Positions 1 to 10,805 of a DNA stretch of 64,000 bases are shown one piece after another. Position 1 is the first letter of the stretch. The number at the start of each line of letters is the position of its first letter. The notes beneath the pieces were generated by a model. It was not told the DNA's origin and did no database searches. It saw only the letters and a list, made by a program, of their open reading frames with translations. The stretch comes from Onchocerca lupi (Eukaryota; Nematoda; Chromadorea; Rhabditida; Onchocercidae): positions 47,590 to 111,589 of the forward strand of contig JAOVVO010000221.1 of assembly GCA_028564675.1 (NCBI GenBank), written 5' to 3'. The position numbers were made by a program, and so were the translations under genes.

Positions 1-115
1 CAAAACTTGGATTATTCATCAACAGCTAGTGTTTATCGTATTAGTAAGCTTTAAATTTTTTCGATTTTCAATAATTAATAAAATTCAAATGATTCAGTGT
101 TATTGAATGACTTAA

Positions 116-357
116 TCTATCTCAATATGTCCAAAGAACAGATCAGTTTTAGGGAATCTCTATAACGTTCAGAAAGAAATTAAGGAAAGAAATCCCATCA
201 AAATTGAGCCTAAAGAAGATCTTATTCATTTTATAACAGTGACCATTGAAATAACGAGTATCAAGCTTATTCATCGCGAAGCAATGGATAAAGCATTTGA
301 GAGAAATCTGCCGCATAGAAATTTATTATTTTTGCAATTCCAATATGAAACAAATTA
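116..357 (+). other. Open stretch of about 80 codons, not recognised
   Basis: A stop-free stretch rich in Lys, Glu and Ile ends at a TAG at 355-357. The only in-frame Met is late, and no splice signals or family match are evident. It may be a chance ORF or part of the decayed retroelement that follows. The flanking sequence from 358 to 866 shows nothing I can support. Confidence 0.15.
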
Positions 358-866
358 GCCGCAAATTGCTTTGTTATAGTAATGTAAAAGCAAATGATTA
401 ACAATGCAAATATACCTAGTCTGTGAATAATGATAATTCCTTATTATGATTCGAAGGATTCTGATAAAATTTTTGCACATTATTGACACCATTTCTTGCA
501 AGGAAACAATGGCTACTATTGATTACTGATTCTACTTTGTTAGTTCTAATAATTACTTTTTCATGATATTTTTTTATTTCAGCGCATAGCGCTAAAATCT
601 AGTCTTTATCATGCAGCCACTCGGTTGAAATATAGTTTTCTAACTCTCAGTGCTGGGAACAAGGAACTACTTAGGACACCATATAAATGACATTGAATCT
701 TAGCATCATCATATGCGGCTACTTTCATTATGCCAGTCGTAAAAAGTGATAGTGCTTGGGCTACAATCTACTGGCAAACCCAAATTACAGTATCCCTACA
801 ATTTCAAATTTTTACTTTCCGGAGAAAGATTATTAAATAAGGAGCTTAAAACCAAAAAGTACAAAG

Positions 867-1330
867 ATAGCTTCAAAAGGATCAAAAGGACAAACATATT
901 TGCCGCCAAAACGATAAATATGTTTACGCCAAAACGCTCCGATTAATAGATAAACAAAGCGAATATTTCAAATCAGAGTGTAGACACACAGACCATTATA
1001 TCTGCAAGATCAGAGATTGCAATAATGAGGCAACACTTTAGTGATCAGAAGAGAAGGAGGAGCCCCGGAAGGATTTAAAAGGTTCGGATTTTGGAGCAGA
1101 ATCAGTTTCCTCTGGCAGTTTTCGATAAGGCTTTAAGTTTGGAATTTACTACAGCGACTACAGCAACAGATTCGACACGAATCCACACAGCAAGCGACAA
1201 TCAAGGAACAGTACTTTTTTTTACAAGTGATAAAGAAAAGAATATACAATCATAAATTTACTTGGATATTCTTAGATAATTGTTGGTTCGTAATTGTTCC
1301 ATCTATTAATAAATTTTTTCTTCAAACAGA
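867..1330 (+). mobile_element. Degenerate LTR, copy A
   Basis: This segment resembles 1846-2225 in the same order: a TTCAAAAGGAT block, a CCGCCAAAACG block, ATGAGGCAACACTT, GGATTTAAAAG (a possible TATA-like box), a CAGCAACAG-rich part, then CTTGGATATTCT and an AATAAA. The order promoter-like box, then polyadenylation signal, is that of a long terminal repeat. Divergence and indels show that it is old. The outer border is approximate. Confidence 0.6.
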
Positions 1331-1845
1331 AAACAGGAATCTTCGTTTTCATTAAAATTACTTTTTCGACAAAAATGATGCGTGCCTAAATTGTCTACAA
1401 AGCAGCCATATAGCAGAAATTGGAAGAAGAAATTGTATTAATAGATGAACAAAAAATCCTCAAGGTCTGTGAAAATTGGTAAGGATAAAGGAACTCAAAA
1501 AGGTAAAGACAGGGTAGCACGAACTGCATTAATGGAGATGCTCAACGAAAAATTCCTAATGAGATCAATGAACTCGAAATTGGCGACACAATGAACAGAG
1601 ATCGCGAATGACCCGGAGAAGCAAGAAAGAGTACACGAAAGAACGAAGGAAATGACTATGGATCCAGATGAAAATATAAATATCAAGAAAAAGGAGTGCC
1701 ATCAAATACGATGTGCAGCTAAAGAGACCCAACCTGAAGAAATTGAGTTTTTTCGGTCAAGAATGTCAGCGAAAGCCGAAATATGTCAAAGAGTGCCACA
1801 ATAATTATTGTAAACAAGGGAAACTAAAGGTCAAGTGGCACGACA
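1331..1845 (+). mobile_element. Eroded retrotransposon interior between two LTRs
   Basis: Only about 515 bases lie between the two LTR-like copies, too short for gag-pol. All frames are broken by stops. Scattered highly charged Glu/Lys-rich pieces and a Cys/His-containing piece near 1755-1840 could be gag leftovers. No reverse transcriptase, protease or integrase motif is visible. The element is dead, probably through an internal deletion. Confidence 0.4.
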
Positions 1846-2225
1846 TAGTTTCAAAAGGATGATAAAACAAATTTACCGCCAAAACGCCCCTATTTACAGA
1901 TAAATAAAATGAGGACAACCAATCATGAGGCAACACTTAGTAGATCAGGTAAGGAGGAGAGCCTCGAAAGGATTTAAAAGTTATTTTGGAGTTGAAGTCG
2001 CTTCTTATACCGACCTAGCAATAGCAACAATTCGAAGTTCAAAGCGAGAAAGCAGTAGCAATAATCAAACAATTCAGTTTAGCAATATTCTACTCTACGA
2101 ATGACAAAGGAAAAAATAATCAGTAATCAATTTGCTTGGATATTCTCTGTAACTGTTTTTTTTTTCTTTTTTTTTTTTTTTATGAAAAATCACTCTTCCA
2201 ACAATCAATAAAATTTTTTTCAATA
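1846..2225 (+). mobile_element. Degenerate LTR, copy B
   Basis: This is the second copy of the 867-1330 repeat in direct orientation. It shares the CCGCCAAAACGC block near 1870, the ATGAGGCAACACTTAGT block near 1925, GGATTTAAAAG near 1970, CTTGGATATTCT near 2138, and a terminal AATAAA near 2206. A poly-T expansion interrupts the 3' end. The stretch from 2226 to 2505 up to the next gene holds no other feature. Confidence 0.6.
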
Positions 2226-2505
2226 TTTTAACTAATATACTTAAAGTAACAGTTTTTGATACTTTGAACTTTGATTCATTTCTGATTAAACTTTTTCTTC
2301 ATTTCTTTCTTTACTTGACCTGATTAATATTATACCCGGTTTTTATTTGATAATAATCATTTTGAGAACGATTTATTTTCATGAAGACAAAAAAGGAACT
2401 GAAAAAAATTAGCATTTATCGGATAATTTCTATTAAAAGACAATATAACCTTAGATTAGATCGCTGTTATTGAAGTTTTTCTGTTTTTGTTAATATTTGA
2501 GGCCA

Positions 2506-5500
2506 ATGGCGGAAAAAGTACGTTCGGTGCGTTTCAGTGATGAATTGCTCAGAATATCTCGTAGAAATACACCGGTAAAAAACGTGTCCGAATTTTATGA
2601 GCAAATTCATCAAATACCGGTAAAACATCCTCAGGTGTTCGATGATAATCTTTATAGTCCGTATGATGTTTATACCGCAGCTAGTATAGGAGATACATTA
2701 GTGATTGAGGTAAGCATTATGTTTCTCCTAAGATTCAATCAGATATAAACTGATCCAAATGGCGAAAAAAAAAGTGTAAATTAATTATATAAAGATAAAT
2801 TACTTGTTAATAATAAAATAAGGATAATTAAAGCAATTACGCTGAATTATTGTCAAATAAATCATATTTCTCATATCAGAATTGAAACAGCAATTTCTGA
2901 TTCCTGAATTTTAGCTCATTTCCTTTAAGCTTTAAGAAGCTAATATCGAAAAGTTGAAGGTTTTTAGACTATAATTACATCTTTTCCTTCCAGAACATGG
3001 AATTGTACTTTCAGGCACAGTTGAAAAAAGGATTTGATGCAAATCGTTTGAATGGAAGTGGATGGAGTTTATTGATGTATGCTGCTTATCTTGGACATGA
3101 AGAAGTTTGTGTATTGTTGCTTAATTCAAGAGCTTTGGTGAATTTATGCAATTTAAATGGACAAACAGCGCTAATGCTTGCTGCCAAATGTGGGAATTTG
3201 GCTATTGTAAGTATTTCATTAAATTGCCAAATTTATGCATCAACAAGTAAAACTTCACAACTGTGAAAATTGAGAATCTTGATTCTGTCTGCAAACGAAT
3301 TTATTACAAAATTTGAATTGTACTGATTTTGGATTTCTGTTTTTTAAAAGATAGTCTTTTCTATTTAATCACAGATAAGCCATTATGCTTTTTTCATTTT
3401 TTCAAGTTAAGCAGCTTAAGGTTAAGAAATGAATTTTCTTTTCAGGTACGATTATTAATGCGAAAAGATGCTGAAATTGATAAACAAGATAATATGGGTG
3501 ATACAGCGTTAGCTTATGCAACTGCATGTTCACAAACTCCAATTGTAAAAGTTTTGCTGGATAATGGCGCTAATCCAAACATTCCCAATTTGCTTGGCAT
3601 GACACCAACGTTAACTGCATGCTGTCTCAAACAGGAACTTACATTACTTGCATTGCTAGAAAATGTATGTTTGTTGCATTTTTTTTTTTTTTTTTTTTTT
3701 GTACTTGTTTTGAAGAGAAATTTTTATGGAAAGCAAAGTGAAAGATGAATTAAGCATTCAAAATATATTAACCAAAATTAGATTGACGAATGAAGTAGTT
3801 TCTTCGGTCCATAAAAATTCAAGTTGCTTATTTATCCGATTTTCTGGCACTCATTACAATCTTATCTTATCTTATCTTTTTCTTTTTTTTTTTTGGGGGA
3901 GGGAGGGGGAAATAGAATTAAATGACAGTAAATTTCTTCATCTTTTATCCCTTTCATTTGCAATCACATTTATTTACTTTTTTTAAATGTAACATCTTTT
4001 ATTGCCAAAATGAAATTCATTCGAAAGAAGCATTAGGAATGCTTCAATATTATATTATCTGTTTTAGTTGTATGCGAAATTTAAAAAAATTTCGTATAAA
4101 TTTACAATCCATACATTTCTCAAAAGTCACCGTACTCATTTTTAGACTTTTTCATTTCTTTTTAATTTGACATCAGTGAAGAAAATGCAAGAGTAAATTT
4201 TTTCTATTCTAATTAGGAAAAATATGTTTTTCAGTAATCAAAATTTTGATTCCAATATATTTTCACTGAAAGAAGGAAAAAAGAAAACAAATATTACGAT
4301 ATTACTTATTTCTTTTCATTTCTATTAACACTTTGATAAGAGCCATATAAGCAATACTGATCATAAGACAAATTTGATCAAGCAATGCCTTGTAACTGAT
4401 AAAGAAATAAATTATGTTACTTGACTCCTGTCTGACTTTGTAGAATTGATTTGCGCTTTTTATCTTCATATTTTTCGACTTATAAGAATCGGCTTGTATC
4501 TTAATTAGAGATTAACAACATAATTATCATTAAGATAATTTGTCGGAAATCCATTCGTCGAACCATCGACAATTAAGTCTGCGAATTTTTGGATTTCAAT
4601 TCTTTGAATCATTTTGACATTAAATTACGCATTCTCACGCTGCAACAAATTCGGCAGTGAAAAATACAGTCATCTTTCTGATATCAAGTTTGAGCATCAT
4701 CTCATCAGCATTTAAAATTTCGGCGATTAGATGACTTACCTTCTAAAAGATATCATTCACGATTTCTTGGAAATTTATTTTGGCTAATTTTATCTCAATC
4801 AGCTTCTGTTGAAGAATTCAGTGTTTTAGGATGGAGATCCAAAATTAAAAAATGCAAAAGGAGAAGATGGTGAAGCTTTAGCTTTCGATAATCCAAAAAT
4901 CATCGCCATTTTGAAGGATCCTCCTCGGGTACACATTTTTAATTGTCAATAATTCTTTCATTTTTCAATTTTAATTTATTGCATTCATGAAATTTCTGAT
5001 AAATTTGATGATACTGCAATCGTTCAAGGATTATGCTATAGAATTTTGAATATTATGAAAATTCTGCAATTGCTTTATCTGCTACAATGATTGAGTGTAA
5101 ATTTACATTTAAACTTAATCTAAAATTTTTGGATTTAATTTGATCTTTCATTCATGAAATAATAAATAGTAGATTTAAGGACTATTGAATATTCAGGATT
5201 GCTAAGTTTTTTGGATTCAAGTGTTAGAACAACTAAATACTGAAATTCATCTATTTACATGAATATATATATCGAAACATAAATACCTTGTATGGATAAG
5301 ATTTTTTTTTTAGTGCAAAAAAAAGAAAAACAATACAGAAGAGAAAATAATGGAAGTGAATTCATTAACAGAATTATTATCACGGCTTAAATTGGAAAAA
5401 TACATCGAAATATTTGAAACTGAAAAAATCGATTTGAATTTATTCTTGGAGCTCAACGATACTGATCTTATAGAGATCGGTATCAAAGTATGTTTGTATT

Positions 5501-6961
5501 CATATTTTATAATAAAATAAAGGAAAAAAAACAGGGAAATAAAATTAAAAATAATTTTCAAATACTGAAAAATTTTTCTGTTTTTTCCTATTCCATAATT
5601 TTAATTTTATGCTTAATTTTACATCTTAATTTCTTAATTGTTAGTTAACTTAATTTCAATGAAATTTTTTTTTCTTCTGAAAATTGAAAATTTTTTTGAA
5701 AAAAATTTTTTTTTTCAATGAAATTTTCAGGCTTATGGTCCACGTAAGAAAATGCTAAATGTAATACAACGATATCGAACCGATGGAACCCTTACTTATA
5801 CAAATGATTCGAAAGTAATCTTGCATCCTTATATCAATGAAAGTGAACAGCTGAAATTGCATTCTGAACAGGTTATCTCATAAGAGGATTGATTAATAAA
5901 GATTATTAATTGATATTTTCCTCTTCAATTTGAAAGTACAAATGCTATAGCATTTCATCATTTTACTAACTTTTGATTTAAATTTAGAAATGTAAATTTA
6001 AATTAGCTTCAAATTTCTATCATTTTTAACAACATTTTGTTTAGTTCAATATTGCAATTTGTAATTATTTTAAGATGAATTAGAAAAAAAAATAACGAGA
6101 AAAGGAGACATATGAAAGATTCTTTTTTTTTAAATGCTTTTTTTTCTATTGCATAAATTTGTAAAAAAAAAAAAAGAAGAAAATTGTTGACAGGTAACAA
6201 ATGAACTAATGGAATCTCAACAACGCTTAGTAGAATGCCAACAAGAATTAAGACAAGCTCAAAGGTTGAAAACGAATTATCGACCAATGCTAAAGACTAT
6301 TTCAGAAACTTTTCCACATGCACGGAAAATAGCCTATATTATACTTCAAGTTAGTGGATTAAAACCATTGCAAAATTAGTTATAAAATTTAAATGATCGA
6401 AAAAAAAAAAATCTTTTGACAAAATTTCCAGCCTTTCTTTTGCTCCGTAGTACATTACTTCTTTCATGTGTATCTTCCGCAAATGTTTGATTTATCATTA
6501 TCATATCATGAAAAATTACGAACTCTCTACTCTCCGCTAATTTTAATTAAACGTTAATTACAATGAAGGCATGAAAATTTCAAATAGATAAATTACGGTC
6601 CAAAATGCGTATCTGCACTATGCGAAACAATTCACGCATTGATTGAATGATTAAGAAATGTTAATTATTTTTCTAATTTAAAAAATTCCAAATAGATAAA
6701 TTACGGTCCAAAATGCACACGTATTGATTGAATGATTAAGAAATGTTAATTATTTTTCTACTTAACTTTTTGACTTTTAATTATGCATTTCTGATCATGC
6801 ATATTTTAATTTTCATAGTTGAAATTTAATTTTCCTAAAAAATTTTTTATCAGGAAATTCGACAAGCAAATGGTACAGGCAATGCTTTGGAAAAAGATGT
6901 ACTTGCAATAATCAGAAATATCGATAATATTCTGAAGAAAATGGTCGAACTCTCACAATAA
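2506..6961 (+). CDS. ANKS3: Ankyrin repeat and SAM domain protein 3 (ANKS3) orthologue
   Basis: Eight exons join cleanly: 2506-2709, 2994-3206, 3446-3664, 4830-4928, 5314-5487, 5731-5871, 6194-6349, 6854-6961 (TAA). All seven introns are phase 0. The product is 437 aa. Residues ~50-205 form ankyrin repeats (TAASIGD, LLMYAAYLGH, GQTALMLAAKCGN, NGANPNIPNLLGMTP). Residues ~262-326 form a SAM domain (KYIEIFE, LELNDTDLIEIGI, YGPRKKML). The tail (351-437) is probably a coiled coil. Order and motifs match human ANKS3, which links NEK8/NEK7 and INVS-NPHP3 in the ciliary nephronophthisis module. This version is much shorter than the 656-aa human protein, mainly in the linker between ankyrin repeats and SAM. 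I chose the ATG at 2506 because it lies 4 bases after a TTTGAG trans-splice-like acceptor. Intron 7 carries a direct duplication. Confidence 0.85.
6581..6763. repeat. Direct duplication inside ANKS3 intron 7
   Basis: Two copies of a block beginning CAAATAGATAAATTACGGTC and ending near ATGTTAATTATTTTTCTA lie at about 6581-6680 and 6691-6763. The second lacks an internal ~30 bases. It is a recent tandem duplication followed by a deletion, with no splice-site consequence visible. Confidence 0.75.
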
Positions 6962-8004
6962 TGATAATAATTACTCAATATGCTTTTTTCTATTATCCTT
7001 TTCTACAGAGATTATTTAGAATGTTAAAATTTCTCATATTCTTCTCTTCAGGTTCAAATTAATACGTTAAACGTGAAAAAAAAATCGATAAAAGGCGTTA
7101 ATTTAATTTTAGAAAAACTTTTCTATATCCTAATTTCAGAAGAATATTCAAAAAAAAGCATCAAAAAATTATTCAATGTCTTTAAATATATGATTTTTAA
7201 TAGCTTTTCCAATTATTTTAAGTATGTCAGGTTATTTTTGAGAAATTAATTTTTCCTTTATCTTAGATTCTTAACAGTATATCCATTTTTAAATTTCGCA
7301 ATAAGAACCTTTTACACGTTATTATATTCTATATGGATTGAATTTCGATATGTTCAGACTCATACAATTTTATTCGAATAAATACGAAGCGAAATTTTAT
7401 ACTTCTAAATATCAAACTAAGTTTTATTGTTTCTGATTAAGCATAGAATGAAGTTTTATTTTAATATTTGAGAAGATTGTATATTTTGAAGAATTTTCAA
7501 CAATGTTCGCAGTATGACAAGAAGGAGAAATTGTAAATGCAACCGTTGGTACATTTCATTTAACAAACAGAAATTTTCATGAAACTGAAAATTAGGAACT
7601 TTTTGGTTTTTCAATTCAATTTTTAAGACGTTGATACCGTAACAATAACTAAAACTAGTCATTTCATACATTAGTTTATAAATTTTGTTCATACGTACGT
7701 CATTTATACACTTTTAAAGCGTAGTTTAAATTCAGTGTTGTTTAAAACTTGCTAGGAAAATCGAAAAAGTTTTTCGTCCATATCTTCGACAACTATTTCT
7801 TTTTCACTTCGAAATTTATCATTTTCCATAAGAATTTCCATTTTTACTATTTAATTGATGTAATTAGCAGGGTTTTTTAATCGATCCAATTTGTAAATCC
7901 TCTTCATTGCTGAATGCGGAAGTATCATGGCCAACAAATATGACAAATTCAAAAGCATTTTTTGCTTCTGTCAACAAGCTGGGCTCATTCCTTGAATTGC
8001 AGAA
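6962..8004. other. Intergenic, nothing identified
   Basis: AT-rich sequence after the ANKS3 stop. No exon with matched splice sites, no RNA gene and no repeat was recognised on either strand. Confidence 0.5.
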
Positions 8005-8135
8005 TATTTAGAAACTTTTCAATTCTTAAATATTTAAATAAATTAAATCAAAAAGCTTGTCAATTTTAAATATTTAAAAAAATTAAATGAACAAGCTTAT
8101 TAAATTTAAATAAATTAAATCAACAAGCTTATTAT
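8005..8135. repeat. Three-copy tandem repeat of about 45 bases
   Basis: Degenerate units contain AAATAAATTAAATCA followed by AAGCTT, repeated three times. The copies differ by small indels. It is probably non-functional satellite-like sequence. Confidence 0.6.
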
Positions 8136-8529
8136 GTACGGTTACAAAAAAAACGATTCATCACCAGAACATTGTTTTAATGGAGGATGTAAGATTTGTT
8201 AGCGAATGACTATTTAAATTCAATATGGAATAAATATATCAAAAAGTAAATATCATCAGACAGAAAAATCGAACATTTAAACAAAGAGCTGAAACAGTCA
8301 AATTTTAATCATTGATTTAAAAATATATCTTTTTCAAAAATTTATTTTTAATTTTAGGAATAATAAAACTGATTAATGGTGCGATGAATAGAACATTATC
8401 AATTAAAATGACAGCAATATTTTTCATGATATATTTGCTGTAAAAAATGAATATTTTTAGAATGTTTAGAAAAGTAAAAAAAAAAAAAGAAAAAAAATAG
8501 AATATGCGTTTTTTTTTTTTTTTTTTTTT

Positions 8530-9375
8530 TTGGTTTTATTTTATGGTAATTTTGGTGATCGCTGGAGTGCAATGAGGATTCTATTTATTAATCGTATTAG
8601 TGAATTTTTTTTTTATTTTTTTGTTTTTTAATGGTTTCGTTTTGTTTTCTGTGAATTCTTATCAATTTTTTGGTTTTTCGTTGATCTTAATATTACTTGT
8701 TTCTGTTTTTATCAAGAAATGTTAAGATATTTTTGATAGTTGATTGCCCAAGGTTATGGCTGCTCCTACTCCAGTTAGTTGTTGTTTGGTTCATAGTAGA
8801 ACTTAAGTTACGGCCAAGATTATGTTGATGAATTGCTATGTTTATGTTTCTTTCAATTTTGATGATTTATTTTTTGTTTTTATTTTAGTTTTTTCTGCTT
8901 TTTATACTTTGGTGGAGGAGAATGCTAAGAAAATTATTCCTTTAAATATCATATCTCTGATTAGTTTGTTGTTTTTTCACTATTGGTAGTGGTGGTGTTT
9001 GCACTATTTATCTTATGTTCATTTGATTATTAGATATTTTTTTTTTTTTAAAGATTGTCATTCATGCAAATAGATTATTTGATTTTTATTAATTCTGGTC
9101 AACAGGATTATCGTGATTATTCTTTTTTTAGTTTTTGTGTTCCTGTTTTGGTTCAAATTGCAAATTTTTTTTTTGTTTGTTTTTTGTTTGTGTGGTTTGT
9201 TATTTACTAGTGGTAGTTGTTTCTTGTCATGATTATTTTGTCATTGATTGTAGATTTGGCTTTCCTTTTCTAAATTTTGTTTTTTTTTCCTTTTCTGGTT
9301 CTTTTTGATGTATATTTATTGCTTGGAATTGTTTCTTCCAAGGATTTCTTTGGTAGGAAATTGAATTCTTATGAG
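8530..9375 (+). pseudogene. nad5: Nuclear copy of mitochondrial nad5 (numt)
   Basis: The stretch is T+G-rich and A+C-poor on this strand, unlike its surroundings but typical of nematode mitochondrial coding strands. Read with the invertebrate mitochondrial code it gives NADH dehydrogenase subunit 5 segments in the right order. These are DRWSAMRILFINRI near 8555, then SWLPKVMAAPTPVS (W from TGA at 8741-8743, Met at 8756), LVHSRT and VTA near 8790. Further on come a GQQ-D-R-like segment near 9100, CLCGLLFTSG near 9190, and VSSKDFF near 9335. ND5 is the proton-pumping membrane subunit of complex I. Here it is dead: there is an in-frame TAA at 8804-8806, several frame changes and poly-T expansions, and it lies between nuclear genes. 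Borders are approximate. Confidence 0.85.
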
Positions 9376-9426
9376 TTCCTCGTAAAATTTGTAATGATAA
9401 TAATCATAATAGTAATAGTGATTAAA

Positions 9427-9948
9427 AGTAACTTTGTTTTTCCCTCTTTCAATTTTTTTTTCAAATTTTCTGTTTCTAGAATAATAGATATCATTTATTC
9501 CGGAATATTCTTCTCCTTACTTTAGATATCAACTGGTTAATTCTCTTTACTTCTCCTCATTTTAAAGTTTGGTACTAATTAGCGCTCATCTATGATGTGC
9601 CTAAAATAGTAATTCAGTCTTAGATCATTACTATTGTTATCAATTTATTGTAGCGGTTCACACTTAGATTTTAAAATTTCAAGGTGAAATTCGAAATTTT
9701 AAGAGGAAATTTTTCAAAATCTAAATGCCTACTGCCACAATAAGTTCGTAATAATTTTAATGATCTAAGATTGAATTACTATTTTAAACACGTCATAAAT
9801 GAGCTAATTAATACCAAATTCTAAAATGACGAGAAGTAAAGCGAATTTATCAATTAATATTTAAAGTAGGGAGAAGAATATTTCGGAATAAATAATATCT
9901 ATTATTCTAGAAAAAAAAAAAATTGAAAGAGGGAAAAAAAAAGTTACT
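9427..9948. mobile_element. Fold-back element with ~240-base inverted arms
   Basis: The left arm (9427-9672) is the imperfect reverse complement of the right arm (9717-9948). Matched pairs include AGTAACTT...CCCTCTTTCAATT against AATTGAAAGAGGG...AAGTTACT, TCTAGAATAATAGATA against TATCTATTATTCTAGA, and GTAATTCAGTCTTAGATCATTA against its complement near 9755-9790. The loop is 9673-9716. No ORF is present. It looks like a non-autonomous fold-back or MITE-like DNA element. No clear target-site duplication was seen. Confidence 0.75.
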
Positions 9949-10079
9949 GTTATGTCTGTTCTAATTTTAGTATTACAAGTAAATTAGGAAGTAAAACTTA
10001 TGTTTTAAAAAAATTTCGCTTTAAATCATTAAATGTGATCAACCGAAAATTTTATCATTTTAAGAAGTTAAATTTACTG

Positions 10080-10146
10080 AAAAAAAAGTTTCCTCTTAAA
10101 ATTTCAAATTTCCTCTTAAAATCCTAAAATCTAAATGTCTACCGCT
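10080..10146. repeat. Detached fragment of the fold-back arm
   Basis: The block TTCCTCTTAAAATTTCAAAT followed by AAAATCTAAATGTCTACCGC repeats the sequence around the loop of the neighbouring fold-back element (AAAATCTAAATGCCTACTGC at 9717). It suggests a second, truncated copy or a rearranged end of the same family. Confidence 0.55.
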
Positions 10147-10207
10147 ATCTTCATTGATTAATTTCTTAATTGCAAATGCACATGTGAATATTTCTCAGTC
10201 CTGGAGA

Positions 10208-10294
10208 ATGATGTCGATCAATAGCCAAAAACCATCAGTGACTCTAGGCGAGTTGATTGTAAAGTCGGTCGATCAGCTTCCAAAGATCCGCTGA
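10208..10294 (+). other. Small ORF, 28 codons, unrecognised
   Basis: ATG ATG opens a short frame with balanced amino-acid use (it includes PSVTLGELIVKSVDQLPKIR) ending at TGA 10292-10294. It is followed by a TTGAG-rich simple repeat (10295-10375). Composition looks more coding-like than its surroundings. It may be a relic of a mobile element. No family was recognised. Confidence 0.2.
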
Positions 10295-10609
10295 ACTGAA
10301 TTGAGTTGAGTATTGATTGGGTTGAGTTGACACAGGTTGCGTTGAGTTGGATTGGGCTGTGTTTCGTTAGGTCAAGTTGATTCGATTGGAACTATGTATC
10401 CAAACCGGATTGTAAAACCTTTATTCGGATCCTCTTTCTTAATACAACAAGATTTATATGTATTAGAAATGGAAATGGTTTACATTAAACACAGGAAACT
10501 GCTAAGACCCAATTACAACAACATAAGCATCGTAACAAGATCTAATGAGAAGATTAGAATGTGAATTTGGACAATACAAAGATATGAACACGCAAAAAAG
10601 TGTTAATTT

Positions 10610-10805
10610 TGGCTGATTTATTGTGAAGAATTCCTTGCGAAGAATGATTTATTGTGAAGAATTCCTTTTTTGTTGATAATTTTGCCAAAGTTAAAAAATT
10701 TATGAAATTTGTTTAAATGATATAGATGAAATTTGAAGTAATTTTGCCAAAGTTAAAATATTTATGAAATTTGTATAAATGATATATACATGAAATTTGA
10801 AATTT
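10610..10805. repeat. Two adjacent tandem duplications
   Basis: A 27-base unit (TGATTTATTGTGAAGAATTC) occurs twice in 10617-10667. A ~60-base unit starting TAATTTTGCCAAAGTTAAAA occurs twice in 10677-10800. Both are imperfect direct repeats in intergenic DNA. Confidence 0.7.

Noticed and set aside
1495..1686. Minus-strand ORF inside the retroelement remnant
   Set aside because: Low-complexity Ser/Phe shadow of a charged plus-strand region between the LTRs, with no family signal.
7456..7692. Minus-strand 78-codon ORF
   Set aside because: No matched splice sites and no recognisable motif, in AT-rich intergenic sequence.
9277..9525. Hydrophobic 82-codon plus-strand ORF suggesting a small membrane protein
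   Set aside because: It spans the end of the nad5 numt and the left arm of the fold-back element. The hydrophobicity comes from T-rich mitochondrial sequence.
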